A DNA stretch of 64,000 nucleotides from Marinobacter xestospongiae (GCF_023156385.1 NZ_JAKZAK010000011.1:1-64000); one strand, 5' to 3'. Shown: positions 8,408 through 18,486, counted from the first letter of the stretch. Numbers and translations: made by a program. The notes: a model not told the origin generated them from the sequence alone.

Positions 8408-9592
8408 TTATGCCAAAACTTTTTTCAGGCGGGCAACGGCTTCCTTGAGAACGTCCAGGCCGGTGGCGAAACTGAGTCGCATATGGCCCGGTGCGCCAAA
8501 GGCCGAACCTGGAACCAGCGCCACGCCGGCTTCCTGCAGCAGCTTCTCGGCCAGCTCGACATCGGTGCTGATGCCGTCGGTCGCATCGATGGCGCCCTGG
8601 AAGCTGGGGAACACATAGAAGGTGCCGTCGCCCTGCAGGCATTCCACGCCCGGCAGCTCGTTCAGTGCCGCGACCAGGTAGTCGTGGCGCTCGCGGAAGG
8701 CTTTGACCATCTCGCCCACGCACTCCTGTGGGCCATCCAGAGCTGCCTGAGCGGCCGCCTGGGAGACGGACGACGGGTTGGAGGTGCTCTGGGACTGGAT
8801 CTTCTTCATCGCGCCAATGATCTTGGCGGGCCCTGCGGCGTAACCGATGCGCCAGCCTGTCATGGAGTAGGCCTTGGAGACCCCGTTCAGCACGAAGGTG
8901 CGGTCGTACAGCGCCGGCTCCGCATTGAGAATGTTGCAGAACGGCTGGCCGGTCCACAGGATCGGCTCGTACATGTCGTCGGTGGCAATCATTACCTGCG
9001 GATACTTCATCAGTACCGCGGCCAGCGCTTTCAGCTCGTCCAGGGTGTAGGCCATGCCACTGGGGTTGGACGGGCTGTTGATGACGAACAGGCGGGTGCG
9101 CTCATTGAGGGCGTTGTCCAGCTGCTCCGGTGTGATCTTGAACCGGGTCTCGGCGGAGGTTTCGATGACCACCGGCTTGCCTTCGGCCACCAGCACCATA
9201 TCCGGGTAGGACACCCAATACGGGGCCGGAATCACCACTTCGTCTCCCGGGTTCAGTACCGCCAGGGCCAAGTTGAAGAAGCTCTGCTTGCCACCGCTGG
9301 AAACCAGAATCTGGTTGGGTTCGTAATCGAGCCCGTTGTCACGCTTGTACTTGGCAATGATGGCCTGTTTAAGCGCGGGGGTACCATCGACAGCAGTGTA
9401 CTTGGTCTGACCGGCGTTGATCGCCTCAATGGCGGCGTTCTTGATATGATCCGGTGTATCGAAGTCCGGCTCCCCGGCGCCCAGGCCAATAATGTCCTGG
9501 CCGGCGGCACGGAGTTCGGCCGCCTTGTTGGTGACTGCGAGAGTGGGAGATGGCTTGATGGCCTGTACACGGCTGGATAGTTGAAGGTCCAA
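8408..9592 (-). CDS. Aspartate aminotransferase, class Ib (PLP-dependent)
   Basis: 394 aa of fold-type I aminotransferase. It shows the class Ib signature GAGEPDFDTPDHIK near residue 37, the NSPSNPSG substrate/PLP loop, and the Schiff-base lysine in VSKAYSMTGWRIGYAAGP, with the last Arg binding the substrate carboxylate. It interconverts aspartate and oxaloacetate with 2-oxoglutarate/glutamate; members of this subgroup sometimes accept prephenate too. The start is TTG at 9592 with AAGGAG 7 nt upstream; no ATG fits. It diverges from uvrB across 158 bp. The symbols aspC and aspB are both used for such proteins, so none is given. Confidence 0.9.
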   Translation of the reverse strand: MDLQLSSRVQAIKPSPTLAVTNKAAELRAAGQDIIGLGAGEPDFDTPDHIKNAAIEAINAGQTKYTAVDGTPALKQAIIAKYKRDNGLDYEPNQILVSSGGKQSFFNLALAVLNPGDEVVIPAPYWVSYPDMVLVAEGKPVVIETSAETRFKITPEQLDNALNERTRLFVINSPSNPSGMAYTLDELKALAAVLMKYPQVMIATDDMYEPILWTGQPFCNILNAEPALYDRTFVLNGVSKAYSMTGWRIGYAAGPAKIIGAMKKIQSQSTSNPSSVSQAAAQAALDGPQECVGEMVKAFRERHDYLVAALNELPGVECLQGDGTFYVFPSFQGAIDATDGISTDVELAEKLLQEAGVALVPGSAFGAPGHMRLSFATGLDVLKEAVARLKKVLA

Positions 9593-9750
9593 ACTTGCGC
9601 TCCTTAAAGCTGCGTCCGAAAGGCGACGATGGCCCGGGTGTCAGCTATGCCGGACCATCGTGAAACCTGCTGATGGTACCATGAAGCCTGCATAAGGATA
9701 AGCCAGCTTCGTGGCAACCCGATCCATTGATGAGAGGATGACCACCTGCC

Positions 9751-11808
9751 ATGGCCAGCCAAGACACTGAGTCCAGTAAACGCACAGCTTTCCGGGTCAA
9801 TTCGGAGTTTGCCCCGGCGGGGGACCAGCCGACCGCCATCGCGGAGCTGGTGGATGGCATCGACTCCGGCCTGGCGCACCAGACCCTGCTCGGGGTGACC
9901 GGCTCGGGCAAGACCTTCACCGTCGCCAATGTGATCGAACGGGTGCAGCGGCCCACCATCATCATGGCTCACAACAAGACTCTGGCGGCCCAGCTCTACG
10001 GCGAGTTTCGCGAGTTCTTCCCCGACAACGCGGTGGAGTACTTCGTGTCCTACTACGACTACTACCAGCCAGAGGCCTATGTGCCATCGTCGGACACCTT
10101 CATTGAGAAGGATGCCTCAGTCAACGAGCACATAGAACAGATGCGACTGTCTGCCACCAAGGCGCTGCTGGAGCGGCCGGATGCCATCATTGTGGCCACG
10201 GTATCGGCAATCTATGGTCTTGGTGATCCCCAGTCCTACCTCAAGATGATGTTGCACCTGGATCGGGGCGATCAGATTGATCAGCGCTACATCCTGCGCC
10301 GGCTGGCGGAACTGCAGTACACCCGCAACGACATTGAGTTCCATCGCGCCAACTACCGGGTTCGTGGTGATGTGATTGATGTGTTCCCGGCGGAATCCGA
10401 GAAAGAGGCCATCCGCATCGAGCTGTTTGATGATGAGGTGGAAAACCTCAGCTACTTCGACCCGCTCACCGGCGAAGTGCTGCGGCGGGTACCGCGGGTG
10501 ACCATCTACCCCAAGAGTCACTACGTTACCCCGCGCCAGAAAGTGCTGGATGCGGTGGAGGAGATCAAGGTCGAGCTGGACCAGCGGCTGACCCAGCTGC
10601 GGGATGACAATCGCCTGGTGGAAGCCCAGCGGCTGGAAGAGCGGACCCGCTATGATGTCGAGATGATGCTGGAGCTGGGGTACTGCAACGGCATCGAGAA
10701 CTACTCCCGTTACCTCTCCGGTCGCCGCCCGGGGGAGGCGCCGCCGACGCTGTTTGATTACCTGCCACCTAACGCCCTGTTGGTGGTGGACGAGTCCCAC
10801 GTCACCATTCCGCAGATTGGCGCCATGTTCAAAGGCGACCGCTCCCGCAAGGAAACCCTGGTGGAGTACGGCTTCCGACTGCCGTCGGCGCTGGATAACC
10901 GGCCCATGCGGTTCGAGGAATGGGAACGCATTGCGCCACAGATGGTGTTTGTATCGGCAACCCCCGGCAGCTACGAAGCCGATCACGCCGGCCAGGTGGT
11001 GGAGCAGGTGGTACGGCCTACCGGTCTGCTGGACCCGGAGATTGAGGTTCGGCCGGCGTCTACCCAGGTGGACGATCTGCTGTCAGAAATCCACGCCCGG
11101 GTGGCGGTGGATGAGCGGGTGCTGGTCACCACCCTGACCAAGCGAATGGCGGAAGATCTGACCGACTTCCTGATGGAGCACGACATCCGGGTTCGCTACC
11201 TGCACTCGGACATCGACACCGTAGAGCGGGTGGAGATCATCCGCGACCTGCGCCAGGGCCAGTTTGACGTGCTGGTGGGGATCAACCTGCTGCGGGAAGG
11301 CCTGGACATGCCCGAGGTGTCCCTGGTTGCCATCCTGGATGCCGACAAGGAAGGCTTCCTGCGGTCCGAGCGCTCGCTGATTCAGACCATCGGCCGTGCT
11401 GCGCGGAACGTCAACGGCAAGGCCATCCTCTATGGTGACCGCGTCACCGGCTCGATGCAGCGGGCGATTGATGAGACCGAGCGTCGCCGCATCAAACAGC
11501 AGGCCCACAACGAAGAGCACGGCATTACCCCGACCGGTCTGCGCAAGAAAATCGCCGACATCATGGAGGGGGCCACCGGTGGTGGTCGTGGCCGTCGCAA
11601 ACCGGAACGTCCCGGTGAGCGGGCGGCGGAAGCGGCGGAACAGTATCGCGCCAAGGCTGGTGGCCATTCTCCGGAAGAGTTGATGAAAGAGATCAGTGGC
11701 CTGGAGGACCGCATGTACAAGGCGGCGGCGGACCTGGATTTCGAGACCGCGGCCCGCCTGCGGGATGAGATCGCCGAGCTCAAGGAAGCCGCCATCCGGA
11801 CCGCCTGA
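9751..11808 (+). CDS. uvrB: Excinuclease ABC subunit B
   Basis: 685 aa. Helicase-like damage-recognition subunit of nucleotide excision repair. It has Walker A GVTGSGKT, the beta-hairpin region [21 protein letters not shown] that clamps the damaged strand, helicase motif VI region QTIGRAARN, and a C-terminal UVR motif ([24 protein letters not shown]) that contacts UvrC. Compared with typical UvrB (about 670 aa) it has a short N-terminal extension and a Gly/Arg-rich linker (about 611-625). Weak GAGGA stands 13 nt before the ATG. No LexA box is visible in the 158-bp upstream gap, although uvrB is often SOS-controlled. Confidence 0.97.
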   Translation: MASQDTESSKRTAFRVNSEFAPAGDQPTAIAELVDGIDSGLAHQTLLGVTGSGKTFTVANVIERVQRPTIIMAHNKTLAAQLYGEFREFFPDNAVEYFVSYYDYYQPEAYVPSSDTFIEKDASVNEHIEQMRLSATKALLERPDAIIVATVSAIYGLGDPQSYLKMMLHLDRGDQIDQRYILRRLAELQYTRNDIEFHRANYRVRGDVIDVFPAESEKEAIRIELFDDEVENLSYFDPLTGEVLRRVPRVTIYPKSHYVTPRQKVLDAVEEIKVELDQRLTQLRDDNRLVEAQRLEERTRYDVEMMLELGYCNGIENYSRYLSGRRPGEAPPTLFDYLPPNALLVVDESHVTIPQIGAMFKGDRSRKETLVEYGFRLPSALDNRPMRFEEWERIAPQMVFVSATPGSYEADHAGQVVEQVVRPTGLLDPEIEVRPASTQVDDLLSEIHARVAVDERVLVTTLTKRMAEDLTDFLMEHDIRVRYLHSDIDTVERVEIIRDLRQGQFDVLVGINLLREGLDMPEVSLVAILDADKEGFLRSERSLIQTIGRAARNVNGKAILYGDRVTGSMQRAIDETERRRIKQQAHNEEHGITPTGLRKKIADIMEGATGGGRGRRKPERPGERAAEAAEQYRAKAGGHSPEELMKEISGLEDRMYKAAADLDFETAARLRDEIAELKEAAIRTA

Positions 11809-12071
11809 TCGTCGCACATCCGGGGTCGCTGACGCATTTGGGGCTGTACGTGGCCGATACTGTGAGTAGAATAGCGGTCCCCGTGACTGAGGAACGATAC
11901 CGGTTCCTTAACCTGACCACAGCAGTCAACCGGCCACAAGCCGGAATCTGGCTGGCTGGGGCAGGCGGTTTCAGCCGTGATCCGGCTACCGTCGGGGCCT
12001 GGTCTGATGGGCCAGTGCCCCGCGTCTGACGGGCTTCCTGATCATCAAGCCGCCATTGCCCGAGTTACGCC

Positions 12072-13013
12072 ATGCTGAACCGCATTATCCAGCTGTTTCC
12101 GGTGTGGGCCATTCTGTTCTCCGTTTGTGCCTTCTACCAGCCTGCCCTGTTTACCGATCTCAAAGCGGCGATCGTGCCGTTGCTGACCATTATCATGCTG
12201 GCGATGGGGCTGACCCTGACCCCGGCCGATTTCCGCCATGTAGTGACCTATCGCCACGCCCTGCTGCTGGGCACTGCGTTGCAGTTCTCCGTGATGCCGC
12301 TGCTGGCTCTGGGCATCAGCCTGCTGTTCGGGTTCAGCCCGGAACTGACCGTCGGCATGGTGCTGGTGGGCTGCGTTGCCGGCGGTACTTCGTCGAACGT
12401 GATGACGTTCCTGGCCGGTGGCAACGTGGCACTGTCGATTTCGATGACGGCCACCTCCACCCTGCTGGGTGTGGTGCTGACGCCACTGCTGACCGGCTTG
12501 CTGGTGGGGCAGAGTGTGGATGTACCAATCACCGGCATGCTGCTGAGTCTGGTGAAGATCGTGCTGGTGCCGGTGGCGATCGGGGTGGCGCTCAATGCCT
12601 TCCTGCGGCGTCAGGTCAAGGCGGTTGAGCCGGTGCTGCCGCTGGTGTCGATGCTCAGTATTGTGATCATCATCGCCATCGTGGTGGCGCTGAACCGGGA
12701 TAACCTGGCCAGTCAGGGCCTAGTGATCGCCCTGGCGGTGATCCTGCACAACAGCCTGGGGCTGGGCCTGGGGTACGGCGCCTGCCGGTTGTTTGGCTTT
12801 GACCGTCGCATCAGTCGCACGGTGGCTTTTGAGGTTGGATTGCAGAACTCCGGCCTGGCCACCGCCCTGGCGATGAAGTTCTTTACGCCCATTGCTGCCA
12901 TGCCTGGCACCCTGTTCTCGGTCTGGCACAACATCTCCGGCTCCATCCTGGCCGGTATCTGGTCCAAGCGACCGCCGCAGGATGAGCCGCAAGCCGATCC
13001 GGCCTACCGCTGA
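12072..13013 (+). CDS. BASS family (bile acid:Na+ symporter-like) transporter
   Basis: 313 aa with about 9-10 hydrophobic segments. Family marks are VGCVAGGTSSNVMTFLAGGNVALS, the crossing helix of the first Na+ site, and EVGLQNSGLATALA, the matching motif of the second repeat. Relatives move organic anions such as bile acids, pyruvate or pantoate together with Na+; the substrate cannot be read from the sequence. It stands alone, 263 bp after uvrB, and its end overlaps the converging GNAT-C39 gene by 10 nt. No clear Shine-Dalgarno precedes the ATG. Confidence 0.85.
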   Translation: MLNRIIQLFPVWAILFSVCAFYQPALFTDLKAAIVPLLTIIMLAMGLTLTPADFRHVVTYRHALLLGTALQFSVMPLLALGISLLFGFSPELTVGMVLVGCVAGGTSSNVMTFLAGGNVALSISMTATSTLLGVVLTPLLTGLLVGQSVDVPITGMLLSLVKIVLVPVAIGVALNAFLRRQVKAVEPVLPLVSMLSIVIIIAIVVALNRDNLASQGLVIALAVILHNSLGLGLGYGACRLFGFDRRISRTVAFEVGLQNSGLATALAMKFFTPIAAMPGTLFSVWHNISGSILAGIWSKRPPQDEPQADPAYR

Positions 13014-14125
13014 ATCGGTTCCCTTGCGGCAACCACCACCGCCGCCTGCAGGCGTTGTTCCCGCCCATACTGCTGCATGCGCGTGAACAGCTGCCGGTCC
13101 ACCGGCAGGTACTGTTTGTCGGCGATGGTATCACCGCTTTCCAGGTCCACCTCCGGGTCGTGCAGGTAGACAAAGCTGTCGTCCACCGCGCACACCGTGA
13201 CCCAGTGAGGCACCCGGCTGCCACTGAGCTGCCAGCCGCTGATAAGCACCAGCGGAACCTGGCCGCCCCGTAGCGCCTGTTCCAGTTCGGCCAGGGTGAT
13301 GGCGCGGTCGTGCAGGGTGACGTCGGTATCTGCGAGATCCGCCAGAAAGGTCTCGTGGACCAGTTCCAGCACCCGCTTCTTGTCCGGATTGCGGACCGTC
13401 TGCCGGAACAGTGGACCGGTGTGGCTGATGTAGGCGCAGGCCTGAAAGCCCCGTTGCCAGGCCGCCAGTGCCAGCCCGTGAGGCCCGCAGCCGCCGTGGC
13501 CGGCCAGCATGAAGATGGTGGTGGCCTGGCGCCAGATGGCCAGTTCCTCCCGGGCATTGAGCGGGCTGTCCGGTGTCACCGCCGCCATGGCCATCATCAG
13601 CGCTGCCGGACCACAGGTGAACTCGGTGGTCTGCGGGTAGTGCGGCACCCGGGGAAACGCCGCAGAAGGGTGGTAGTGCAGTATTCTGCGCTCAAACCTG
13701 AGGGCGTCGCTGTGATCTTCGTAGTAATCCCGATGATGACCAAACTGGCGGTAGCCCAGCCGCTGGTAGAGCCGTATCGCCGGTGCATTGTCCTCCCGCA
13801 CTTCCAGCCGCATCACGATCCGTCCGGCTTCCCGGGCGACCTGTTCCGATGCGCTCAGCAGTGCTTCGCCAACCCCCTGACCCCGCACGGACGGACAGAC
13901 TCCCAGCGAGTAGATGCGGGCAAGACGGGTTGCCCTGCGCATCAGCACCAGGCTGTAAGCCACCAGCGTCTCGGCCTGAGCGGCAACGATCAGACGATCA
14001 CTGGGGTGGTCGATGAACCGACGCAGGCTGCGACGGGACAGTCGATCGCTCTGGAACAGGCGATTCTCCAGATCCACCAGGGCGTCCAGGTCGGATGGCA
14101 GGGCAGGGCGCAGAGTGGTGGTCAT
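13004..14125 (-). CDS. GNAT acetyltransferase fused to C39-like peptidase
   Basis: 373 aa. Residues 1-150 form a GNAT domain (LRPALPSDLDALVDLE at the start, acetyl-CoA loop VCPSVRGQGVGEALL, then AIRLYQRLGY). Residues about 160-370 form a papain-like C39-type domain: PQTTEFTCGPAALMMAM holds the expected catalytic Cys, and HWVTVCAVDD the His-containing region. AGGAGG precedes the ATG at 14125; the frame is open further upstream but without support. It is divergent from a RimK-like ATP-grasp ligase. This pairing was, as I recall, described in comparative-genomic work on amidoligases as a predicted peptide-making or peptide-tagging system. Substrate unknown. Confidence 0.8.
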   Translation of the reverse strand: MTTTLRPALPSDLDALVDLENRLFQSDRLSRRSLRRFIDHPSDRLIVAAQAETLVAYSLVLMRRATRLARIYSLGVCPSVRGQGVGEALLSASEQVAREAGRIVMRLEVREDNAPAIRLYQRLGYRQFGHHRDYYEDHSDALRFERRILHYHPSAAFPRVPHYPQTTEFTCGPAALMMAMAAVTPDSPLNAREELAIWRQATTIFMLAGHGGCGPHGLALAAWQRGFQACAYISHTGPLFRQTVRNPDKKRVLELVHETFLADLADTDVTLHDRAITLAELEQALRGGQVPLVLISGWQLSGSRVPHWVTVCAVDDSFVYLHDPEVDLESGDTIADKQYLPVDRQLFTRMQQYGREQRLQAAVVVAAREPIQR

Positions 14126-14318
14126 GACGGAAGCCTCCTGAAAAGGCATGGGACCGAGGCCGCCATTATTGTCGAGCCCTGGCCCGCTGGGTAGTTGCCC
14201 CGGATGCGTAGATGCACGCATCCACCGGGGATTGCCGGGATTTGCCGAGTCGTCGTATCGTTGGCGTCTTGGGTGCCGGCCGGTGCCCACTTATGGCCTC
14301 CAGGAGGGGTTGCCATTC

Positions 14319-15794
14319 ATGTCCAAACTGCTGATCGTGGTTGACCGCCTGGAAGACTGGGCGCCGTTCTTTCCCAGTGACGATGTCGTCACTTTCTCCC
14401 AGTACCTGGCCGCCAACGGCCGCGACAGCCGGCGCACCCGGGTTATCAACCTGTGCCAGAGTGCCCGTTACCTCAGCCAGGGCTACTACTGCTCGCTGCT
14501 GGCGGAGGCCCGCCGCCACCATGTCCTGCCGTCGGTGTCCACCCTCAATGATCTTAGTCGCAAAGGGCTGTTCTCACTGCAACTGAGTGAACTGGATGCG
14601 GCGGCACAGGCATGGCTGGAGCAGGCCGACAGGGGTGGCAAACGGGATCAGGTCAAGGTTCGGCTGTTCTTCGGCCAGGCCGGCGATGAGGCCCTCAAGG
14701 CGGTGGCAAGAACGCTGTTTGAGCGCTTCCCCTGTCCGATTCTGGAAGTCACTTTCCGGCATCGCCGGGGCTGGCAGATTGACACCATGAAGCCGGTGTC
14801 TCCGGCTGGCCTCTCCGACGCCGAGCAGGACCTTTTTGCGGCGGCTCTGGACCGTTTCAGCAGCATCGTCTGGCGCAAGCCCCGCAGTCGGCAGCGGTAC
14901 CGCTTCGATCTGGCCATGCTGGTCAATCCCGACGAGGCGCTGCCACCGAGTGATACGGTGGCGTTGTCACGCTTCGTGCGCGCCGGTCGCAAACTCGGCA
15001 TCCATGTGGAGACCATTACCCGCAAGGATTACAACCGGCTGCCGGAATACGATGGGCTGTTCATTCGCGAGACCACCGCCATCGATCATCATACCTACCG
15101 CTTTGCCCGTCGTGCCGAGGCCGAAGGGCTGGTGGTGATTGATGATCCGGTGTCGATTCTGCGCTGCACCAACAAGGTGTTCCTGGCGGACCTGCTCAAC
15201 AACCATCGGGTACCAACGCCGAAGACTCTGATTCTCAGCCGGGACCAGGATGACGCCATCGCCCGGATCAGCAGCGAGATTGGCTATCCGGTGGTGGTGA
15301 AGATTCCCGACGGTGCCTTTTCCCGTGGAGTGATCAAGGCCACCGACGAGGCGTCGCTGCGTCAGGCTCTGGCCTCGCTGTTCCGGCAATCGGCCCTGGT
15401 GCTGGCTCAGGAGTATCTCTATACCGATTATGACTGGCGCATTGGGGTGCTTGGCGGGCGGGCCATCTACGCCTGCAAGTACTTCATGGTGAAAGGGCAC
15501 TGGCAGATCTATCAGCATGGCGGCGACCAGGCCGTGGACAGTGGCGACTTTGAGACGCTGCCGACCTACGAGGTGCCGCGCAAGGTGATCCAGGCGGCGC
15601 TCAATGCCACCCGGCTGATCGGCAATGGGCTCTACGGTGTCGACATCAAGCAGAGCGGCAATCGCATTGCCGTGATCGAGGTAAACGACAACCCCAGCAT
15701 TGATGCCGGGGTGGAAGACCGCTTCCTTGGTGGTGAGTTGTACTCGCTGATCATGCAGGAGTTTCTGCTGCGCATGGAGCAGCGCCGGCGTTAG
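14319..15794 (+). CDS. RimK-like ATP-grasp ligase with RLAN N-terminal domain
   Basis: 491 aa from the ATG at 14319, which has CAGGAGGGG upstream; an open frame upstream is not supported. The N-terminal ~150 residues fit the RimK-like ATP-grasp N-terminal (RLAN) domain. The C-terminal ~300 residues are ATP-grasp: NNHRVPTPKTLILSR, the ATP-binding lysine region YPVVVKIPDGAFSRGV, and the metal-binding end IAVIEVNDNPSIDAGVED. Such enzymes join amino acids or peptides to a carboxylate using ATP. It pairs with the divergent GNAT-C39 gene (194 bp between starts) and overlaps the converging CDF gene by 3 nt. It is not RimK itself, which is shorter. Confidence 0.82.
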   Translation: MSKLLIVVDRLEDWAPFFPSDDVVTFSQYLAANGRDSRRTRVINLCQSARYLSQGYYCSLLAEARRHHVLPSVSTLNDLSRKGLFSLQLSELDAAAQAWLEQADRGGKRDQVKVRLFFGQAGDEALKAVARTLFERFPCPILEVTFRHRRGWQIDTMKPVSPAGLSDAEQDLFAAALDRFSSIVWRKPRSRQRYRFDLAMLVNPDEALPPSDTVALSRFVRAGRKLGIHVETITRKDYNRLPEYDGLFIRETTAIDHHTYRFARRAEAEGLVVIDDPVSILRCTNKVFLADLLNNHRVPTPKTLILSRDQDDAIARISSEIGYPVVVKIPDGAFSRGVIKATDEASLRQALASLFRQSALVLAQEYLYTDYDWRIGVLGGRAIYACKYFMVKGHWQIYQHGGDQAVDSGDFETLPTYEVPRKVIQAALNATRLIGNGLYGVDIKQSGNRIAVIEVNDNPSIDAGVEDRFLGGELYSLIMQEFLLRMEQRRR

Positions 15795-16957
15795 TCCGGG
15801 CCGTGCCAGATGCGCAGGCTGCCAAACCAGGGGTGTTGCTCCAGGCTGTGAACGGCCCGAGCCAGTGCCTCGGCGTCGGGGCCTTCGCCGCGGTCTTCCA
15901 CAAACAGCTCCAGGTGCACCTTGTTGCGCAGGTAATGCAGTCTCAGCCGGCCGGGGCTGACAGGCCGGCTCAGGCAGGCCTCCAGCTCCCCCTGAATGGT
16001 CTTTCGGCTGGGCAGTTGCAGTGAGGTGGGGCGGCCCTGTTCGTCATTCTCGGCGTCGATATGGAAGGTAATGTGGGTGATGTCCGGCAGGCTGTCCCGC
16101 ATCCTTGCCACCACCTGCATGCCCACCTGATGGCCTTCCGACACGCTGATATCCGGGCTCACCACCAGGTGGACGTCCACCAGGATGTTGTGACCCATGC
16201 GGCGACTGCGCAGGTCATGGACGTTACGCACCCCTTCGGTGGTGCGGGCAACCTCCTTCAGACGCTCCAGTTCCTCTTCCGGCAGTCCGGTATCCACCAG
16301 CTCCTTGACACTGCGCCAGGTGAAGCCCCAGCCAACGTGGCCCACCAGCACTGCAATCACCACCGCGGCGAGGGCGTCGAGCCAGACGAAGCCGGCCATG
16401 GCCCCCAGGGTGGAAACCAGCACCACGATGGAAGACAGGGCGTCGGTGCGGCTGTGCCAGGCATTGGCCACCAGCAATTCCGAACGGATGGCCAGACCGA
16501 CCTTTCGGGTATAGCGGAAGATCCATTCCTTGCCGACGACGGAGAGCAGCGCGGCCGCCAGCACGGGCCATTCCGGTAGCGGCGCGTCGGTGTCGACAAA
16601 CAGGCGTTCCAGGTTGTCCCAGGCCAGGGCGCCCCCCACTGCAATCAGTGTCGCGCCGAGTATCATGGTGCCCAGGGTTTCGAAGCGCTGGTGGCCGTAG
16701 GGGTGGCCCTGATCCGGTTCCAGCCGGGATACTTTCATGACCGCAATCACCACCAGATCCGAGGCCGCGTCGGAAAAGGAATGGATGCCATCCACCAGCA
16801 GTGCCTGGGAGTGAAACAGCGCGCCACCGATGCACTTGATCACCCCCAGCACCAGGTCCAGTATCATGCCGATAAGGGTGACCCGGGTAGCAGCCCGGGC
16901 CTCAGCGGCGGCGCTGGCTTGGCTGGTGGTCGCGGTTGGTTGGGGCTTTGTGGCCAT
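15791..16957 (-). CDS. Cation diffusion facilitator (CDF) metal exporter
   Basis: 388 aa from the ATG at 16957 (GGAG 8 nt upstream). Six hydrophobic segments lie between about residues 30 and 215. Metal-site residues are seen in LLVDGIHSFSDAASDLVV (helix 2) and NAWHSRTDALSSIVV (helix 5, HxxxD). The cytoplasmic dimerisation domain follows (about 225-300). The protein continues for about 90 further residues with a domain I cannot name, so it is longer than the usual 300-aa CDF. Relatives export Zn2+, Fe2+, Co2+ or Mn2+ by antiport; the HxxxD pattern allows Zn or Fe. Substrate is uncertain. Confidence 0.87.
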   Translation of the reverse strand: MATKPQPTATTSQASAAAEARAATRVTLIGMILDLVLGVIKCIGGALFHSQALLVDGIHSFSDAASDLVVIAVMKVSRLEPDQGHPYGHQRFETLGTMILGATLIAVGGALAWDNLERLFVDTDAPLPEWPVLAAALLSVVGKEWIFRYTRKVGLAIRSELLVANAWHSRTDALSSIVVLVSTLGAMAGFVWLDALAAVVIAVLVGHVGWGFTWRSVKELVDTGLPEEELERLKEVARTTEGVRNVHDLRSRRMGHNILVDVHLVVSPDISVSEGHQVGMQVVARMRDSLPDITHITFHIDAENDEQGRPTSLQLPSRKTIQGELEACLSRPVSPGRLRLHYLRNKVHLELFVEDRGEGPDAEALARAVHSLEQHPWFGSLRIWHGPD

Positions 16958-17114
16958 TGTGAGCTCCGTTGCTGGCTTCCGACATCTGTGTGCGGGTATT
17001 AAATCTGATGTTTTTATGCACACGGCCGGTATGTTACACAGAGGTGACATCCACTTACATAACCAAGATAAAACAAGCGCTTACGATCAAATTTCTTGTG
17101 ATTCAATAGGTTAC

Positions 17115-17137
17115 AATTGATCAAAAAATGATCAATT
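17115..17137. repeat. Inverted repeat AATTGATCA-aaaaa-TGATCAATT
   Basis: Perfect 9-bp arms around five A bases. It may be an operator for the CDF gene (start 16957) or a protein-binding site of unknown type. Confidence 0.5.
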
Positions 17138-17195
17138 TGTAGGCTGGCGCAGTCCGCAAGGGATAGCCGTGGGTCAGGGCCCATTTTCAACAGAG

Positions 17196-17204
17196 TTATC
17201 CACA
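17196..17204 (+). promoter_or_regulatory. DnaA box TTATCCACA
   Basis: Exact match to the strong DnaA box consensus. It stands alone apart from partial GTGGAAAA matches nearby (about 17211 and 17280), so it is not by itself an origin. It could titrate DnaA or regulate pyrD. Confidence 0.4.
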
Positions 17205-17390
17205 GAAATCGTGGAAAACATCACGAGACCTTAATGAGACAGTCATTTAGCTGTCACTCTGTCAGCTTAGCGCCGGCTGTGGAAAAGATCTGGCGGCCGG
17301 TTCGGCGGCATTGTAACGCAGTTTTCGTCGTGGACACCGGAGCTCATGTCCAGTGCGGTCAGATATTGCCCGTTCTGGGGCCTGTTCCGG

Positions 17391-17396
17391 TATACT
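17391..17396 (+). promoter_or_regulatory. Likely -10 box of pyrD
   Basis: TATACT lies 34 bp before the pyrD ATG. The best -35 candidate, TTGCCC at 17366-17371, is spaced 19 nt, longer than ideal. Confidence 0.45.
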
Positions 17397-17429
17397 GCGC
17401 CGGTTTACAGCCACCGCGAGGATTCCCCC

Positions 17430-18455
17430 ATGTACGGTCTAGCCCGTAACCTGTTGTTTCGATTGCCGCCTGAGCAGGCCCATGGGGTATCGCTGCGGGG
17501 GCTGGACCTGGCGCACCGGTTGGGGCTGCTGAAGCTGGCGGTGGATCAGGTGGCGCCGCTGCCGGTGGAGGTCATGGGACTGAAGTTTCCCAACCCGGTC
17601 GGCCTGGCGGCGGGCCTGGACAAAGACGCCGACCATGTCGATGCCCTGGGCGCCCTGGGGTTCGGTTTCGTCGAGGTAGGCACGGTCACGCCGCTGCCGC
17701 AGCCGGGTAATCCGCAGCCGCGCTTGTTCCGGTTGCCGGAACATCAGGCCATTATCAATCGCATGGGGTTCAACAACCAGGGGCTGGATCACCTGTTGGG
17801 CCAGGTGGATCGCATGCGCTATCAGGGGGTGCTGGGGATCAACGTGGGCAAGAACAAGGCCACCCCGGACGACGAAGCCGAGCTGGATTACCGCAAGGGC
17901 ATTGCGGCGGTCTACAGTCGTGCCAACTACATCACCGTGAACGTTTCCTCGCCCAACACCCCGGGATTGCGGGATCTGCAGTTCGGAGACGCCCTCAAGC
18001 GCCTGCTGGCAGCCATCAAGGACGAGCAGACGTTGCAGCAGCAGGAGCAGGGCCGTTACGTGCCGATTGCGGTGAAAATCGCCCCCGACATGGATGACGA
18101 CGGTGTCCGTTTTGTGGCCCAGGCCCTGCGTGAGGCCGGTATGGACGGGGTGATTGCCACCAATACGACCATTGAACGGCAGGCGGTGGCCGGACATGCC
18201 CTGGCCGCCGAAACCGGGGGACTGAGTGGCGCACCGGTCCGGGCGGCGTCACTGCGGGTCATTGAAGGATTGTACGCTGAGCTGGGTGAGTCGCTGCCGA
18301 TTATTGGTGTGGGCGGAATCACCGATGGCGCCGCTGCTGCCGAGAAGATCCGTGCCGGTGCCAAGCTGGTGCAGATCTACACCGGGTTTATCTATCGCGG
18401 GCCGGCGCTGATCGGCGAGTGTGTGGAGGCCATTCGGGCACTGGGATGTCGCTAG
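17430..18455 (+). CDS. pyrD: Dihydroorotate dehydrogenase (quinone), class 2
   Basis: 341 aa from the ATG at 17430; a frame open upstream lacks family sequence. It oxidises dihydroorotate to orotate with quinone in pyrimidine synthesis, bound to the inner membrane. The N-terminal [19 protein letters not shown] helix is the class 2 membrane-association region. FMN and active-site motifs follow: [37 protein letters not shown] with the catalytic Ser, and [15 protein letters not shown]. Neighbours rmf and rlmKL recall the pyrD-rlmL-rmf region of E. coli. Length is normal for class 2. Confidence 0.96.
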   Translation: MYGLARNLLFRLPPEQAHGVSLRGLDLAHRLGLLKLAVDQVAPLPVEVMGLKFPNPVGLAAGLDKDADHVDALGALGFGFVEVGTVTPLPQPGNPQPRLFRLPEHQAIINRMGFNNQGLDHLLGQVDRMRYQGVLGINVGKNKATPDDEAELDYRKGIAAVYSRANYITVNVSSPNTPGLRDLQFGDALKRLLAAIKDEQTLQQQEQGRYVPIAVKIAPDMDDDGVRFVAQALREAGMDGVIATNTTIERQAVAGHALAAETGGLSGAPVRAASLRVIEGLYAELGESLPIIGVGGITDGAAAAEKIRAGAKLVQIYTGFIYRGPALIGECVEAIRALGCR

Positions 18456-18486
18456 TGGGAAGCTGTTAGGGGTGTAGACGCTGCCG

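Larger units (their letters stand above)
16958..17429. other. 472-bp AT-richer gap between CDF gene and pyrD
   Basis: No supported gene. It holds an AT-rich patch (about 17000-17140) with three GATC sites close together, a 9-bp inverted repeat (17115-17137), one consensus DnaA box (17196-17204), and the pyrD promoter region. The base composition differs clearly from the GC-rich surroundings. Confidence 0.6.

Noticed and set aside
9593-9750. LexA box for uvrB
   Set aside because: No CTG-N10-CAG with a proper AT-rich centre found in the gap.
11838-12029. 63-aa frame between uvrB and the BASS gene
   Set aside because: No Shine-Dalgarno, no family resemblance, and composition like non-coding sequence.
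17196-17204. Replication origin at the DnaA box
   Set aside because: A single perfect box and no origin-linked genes; reported only as a possible DnaA site.
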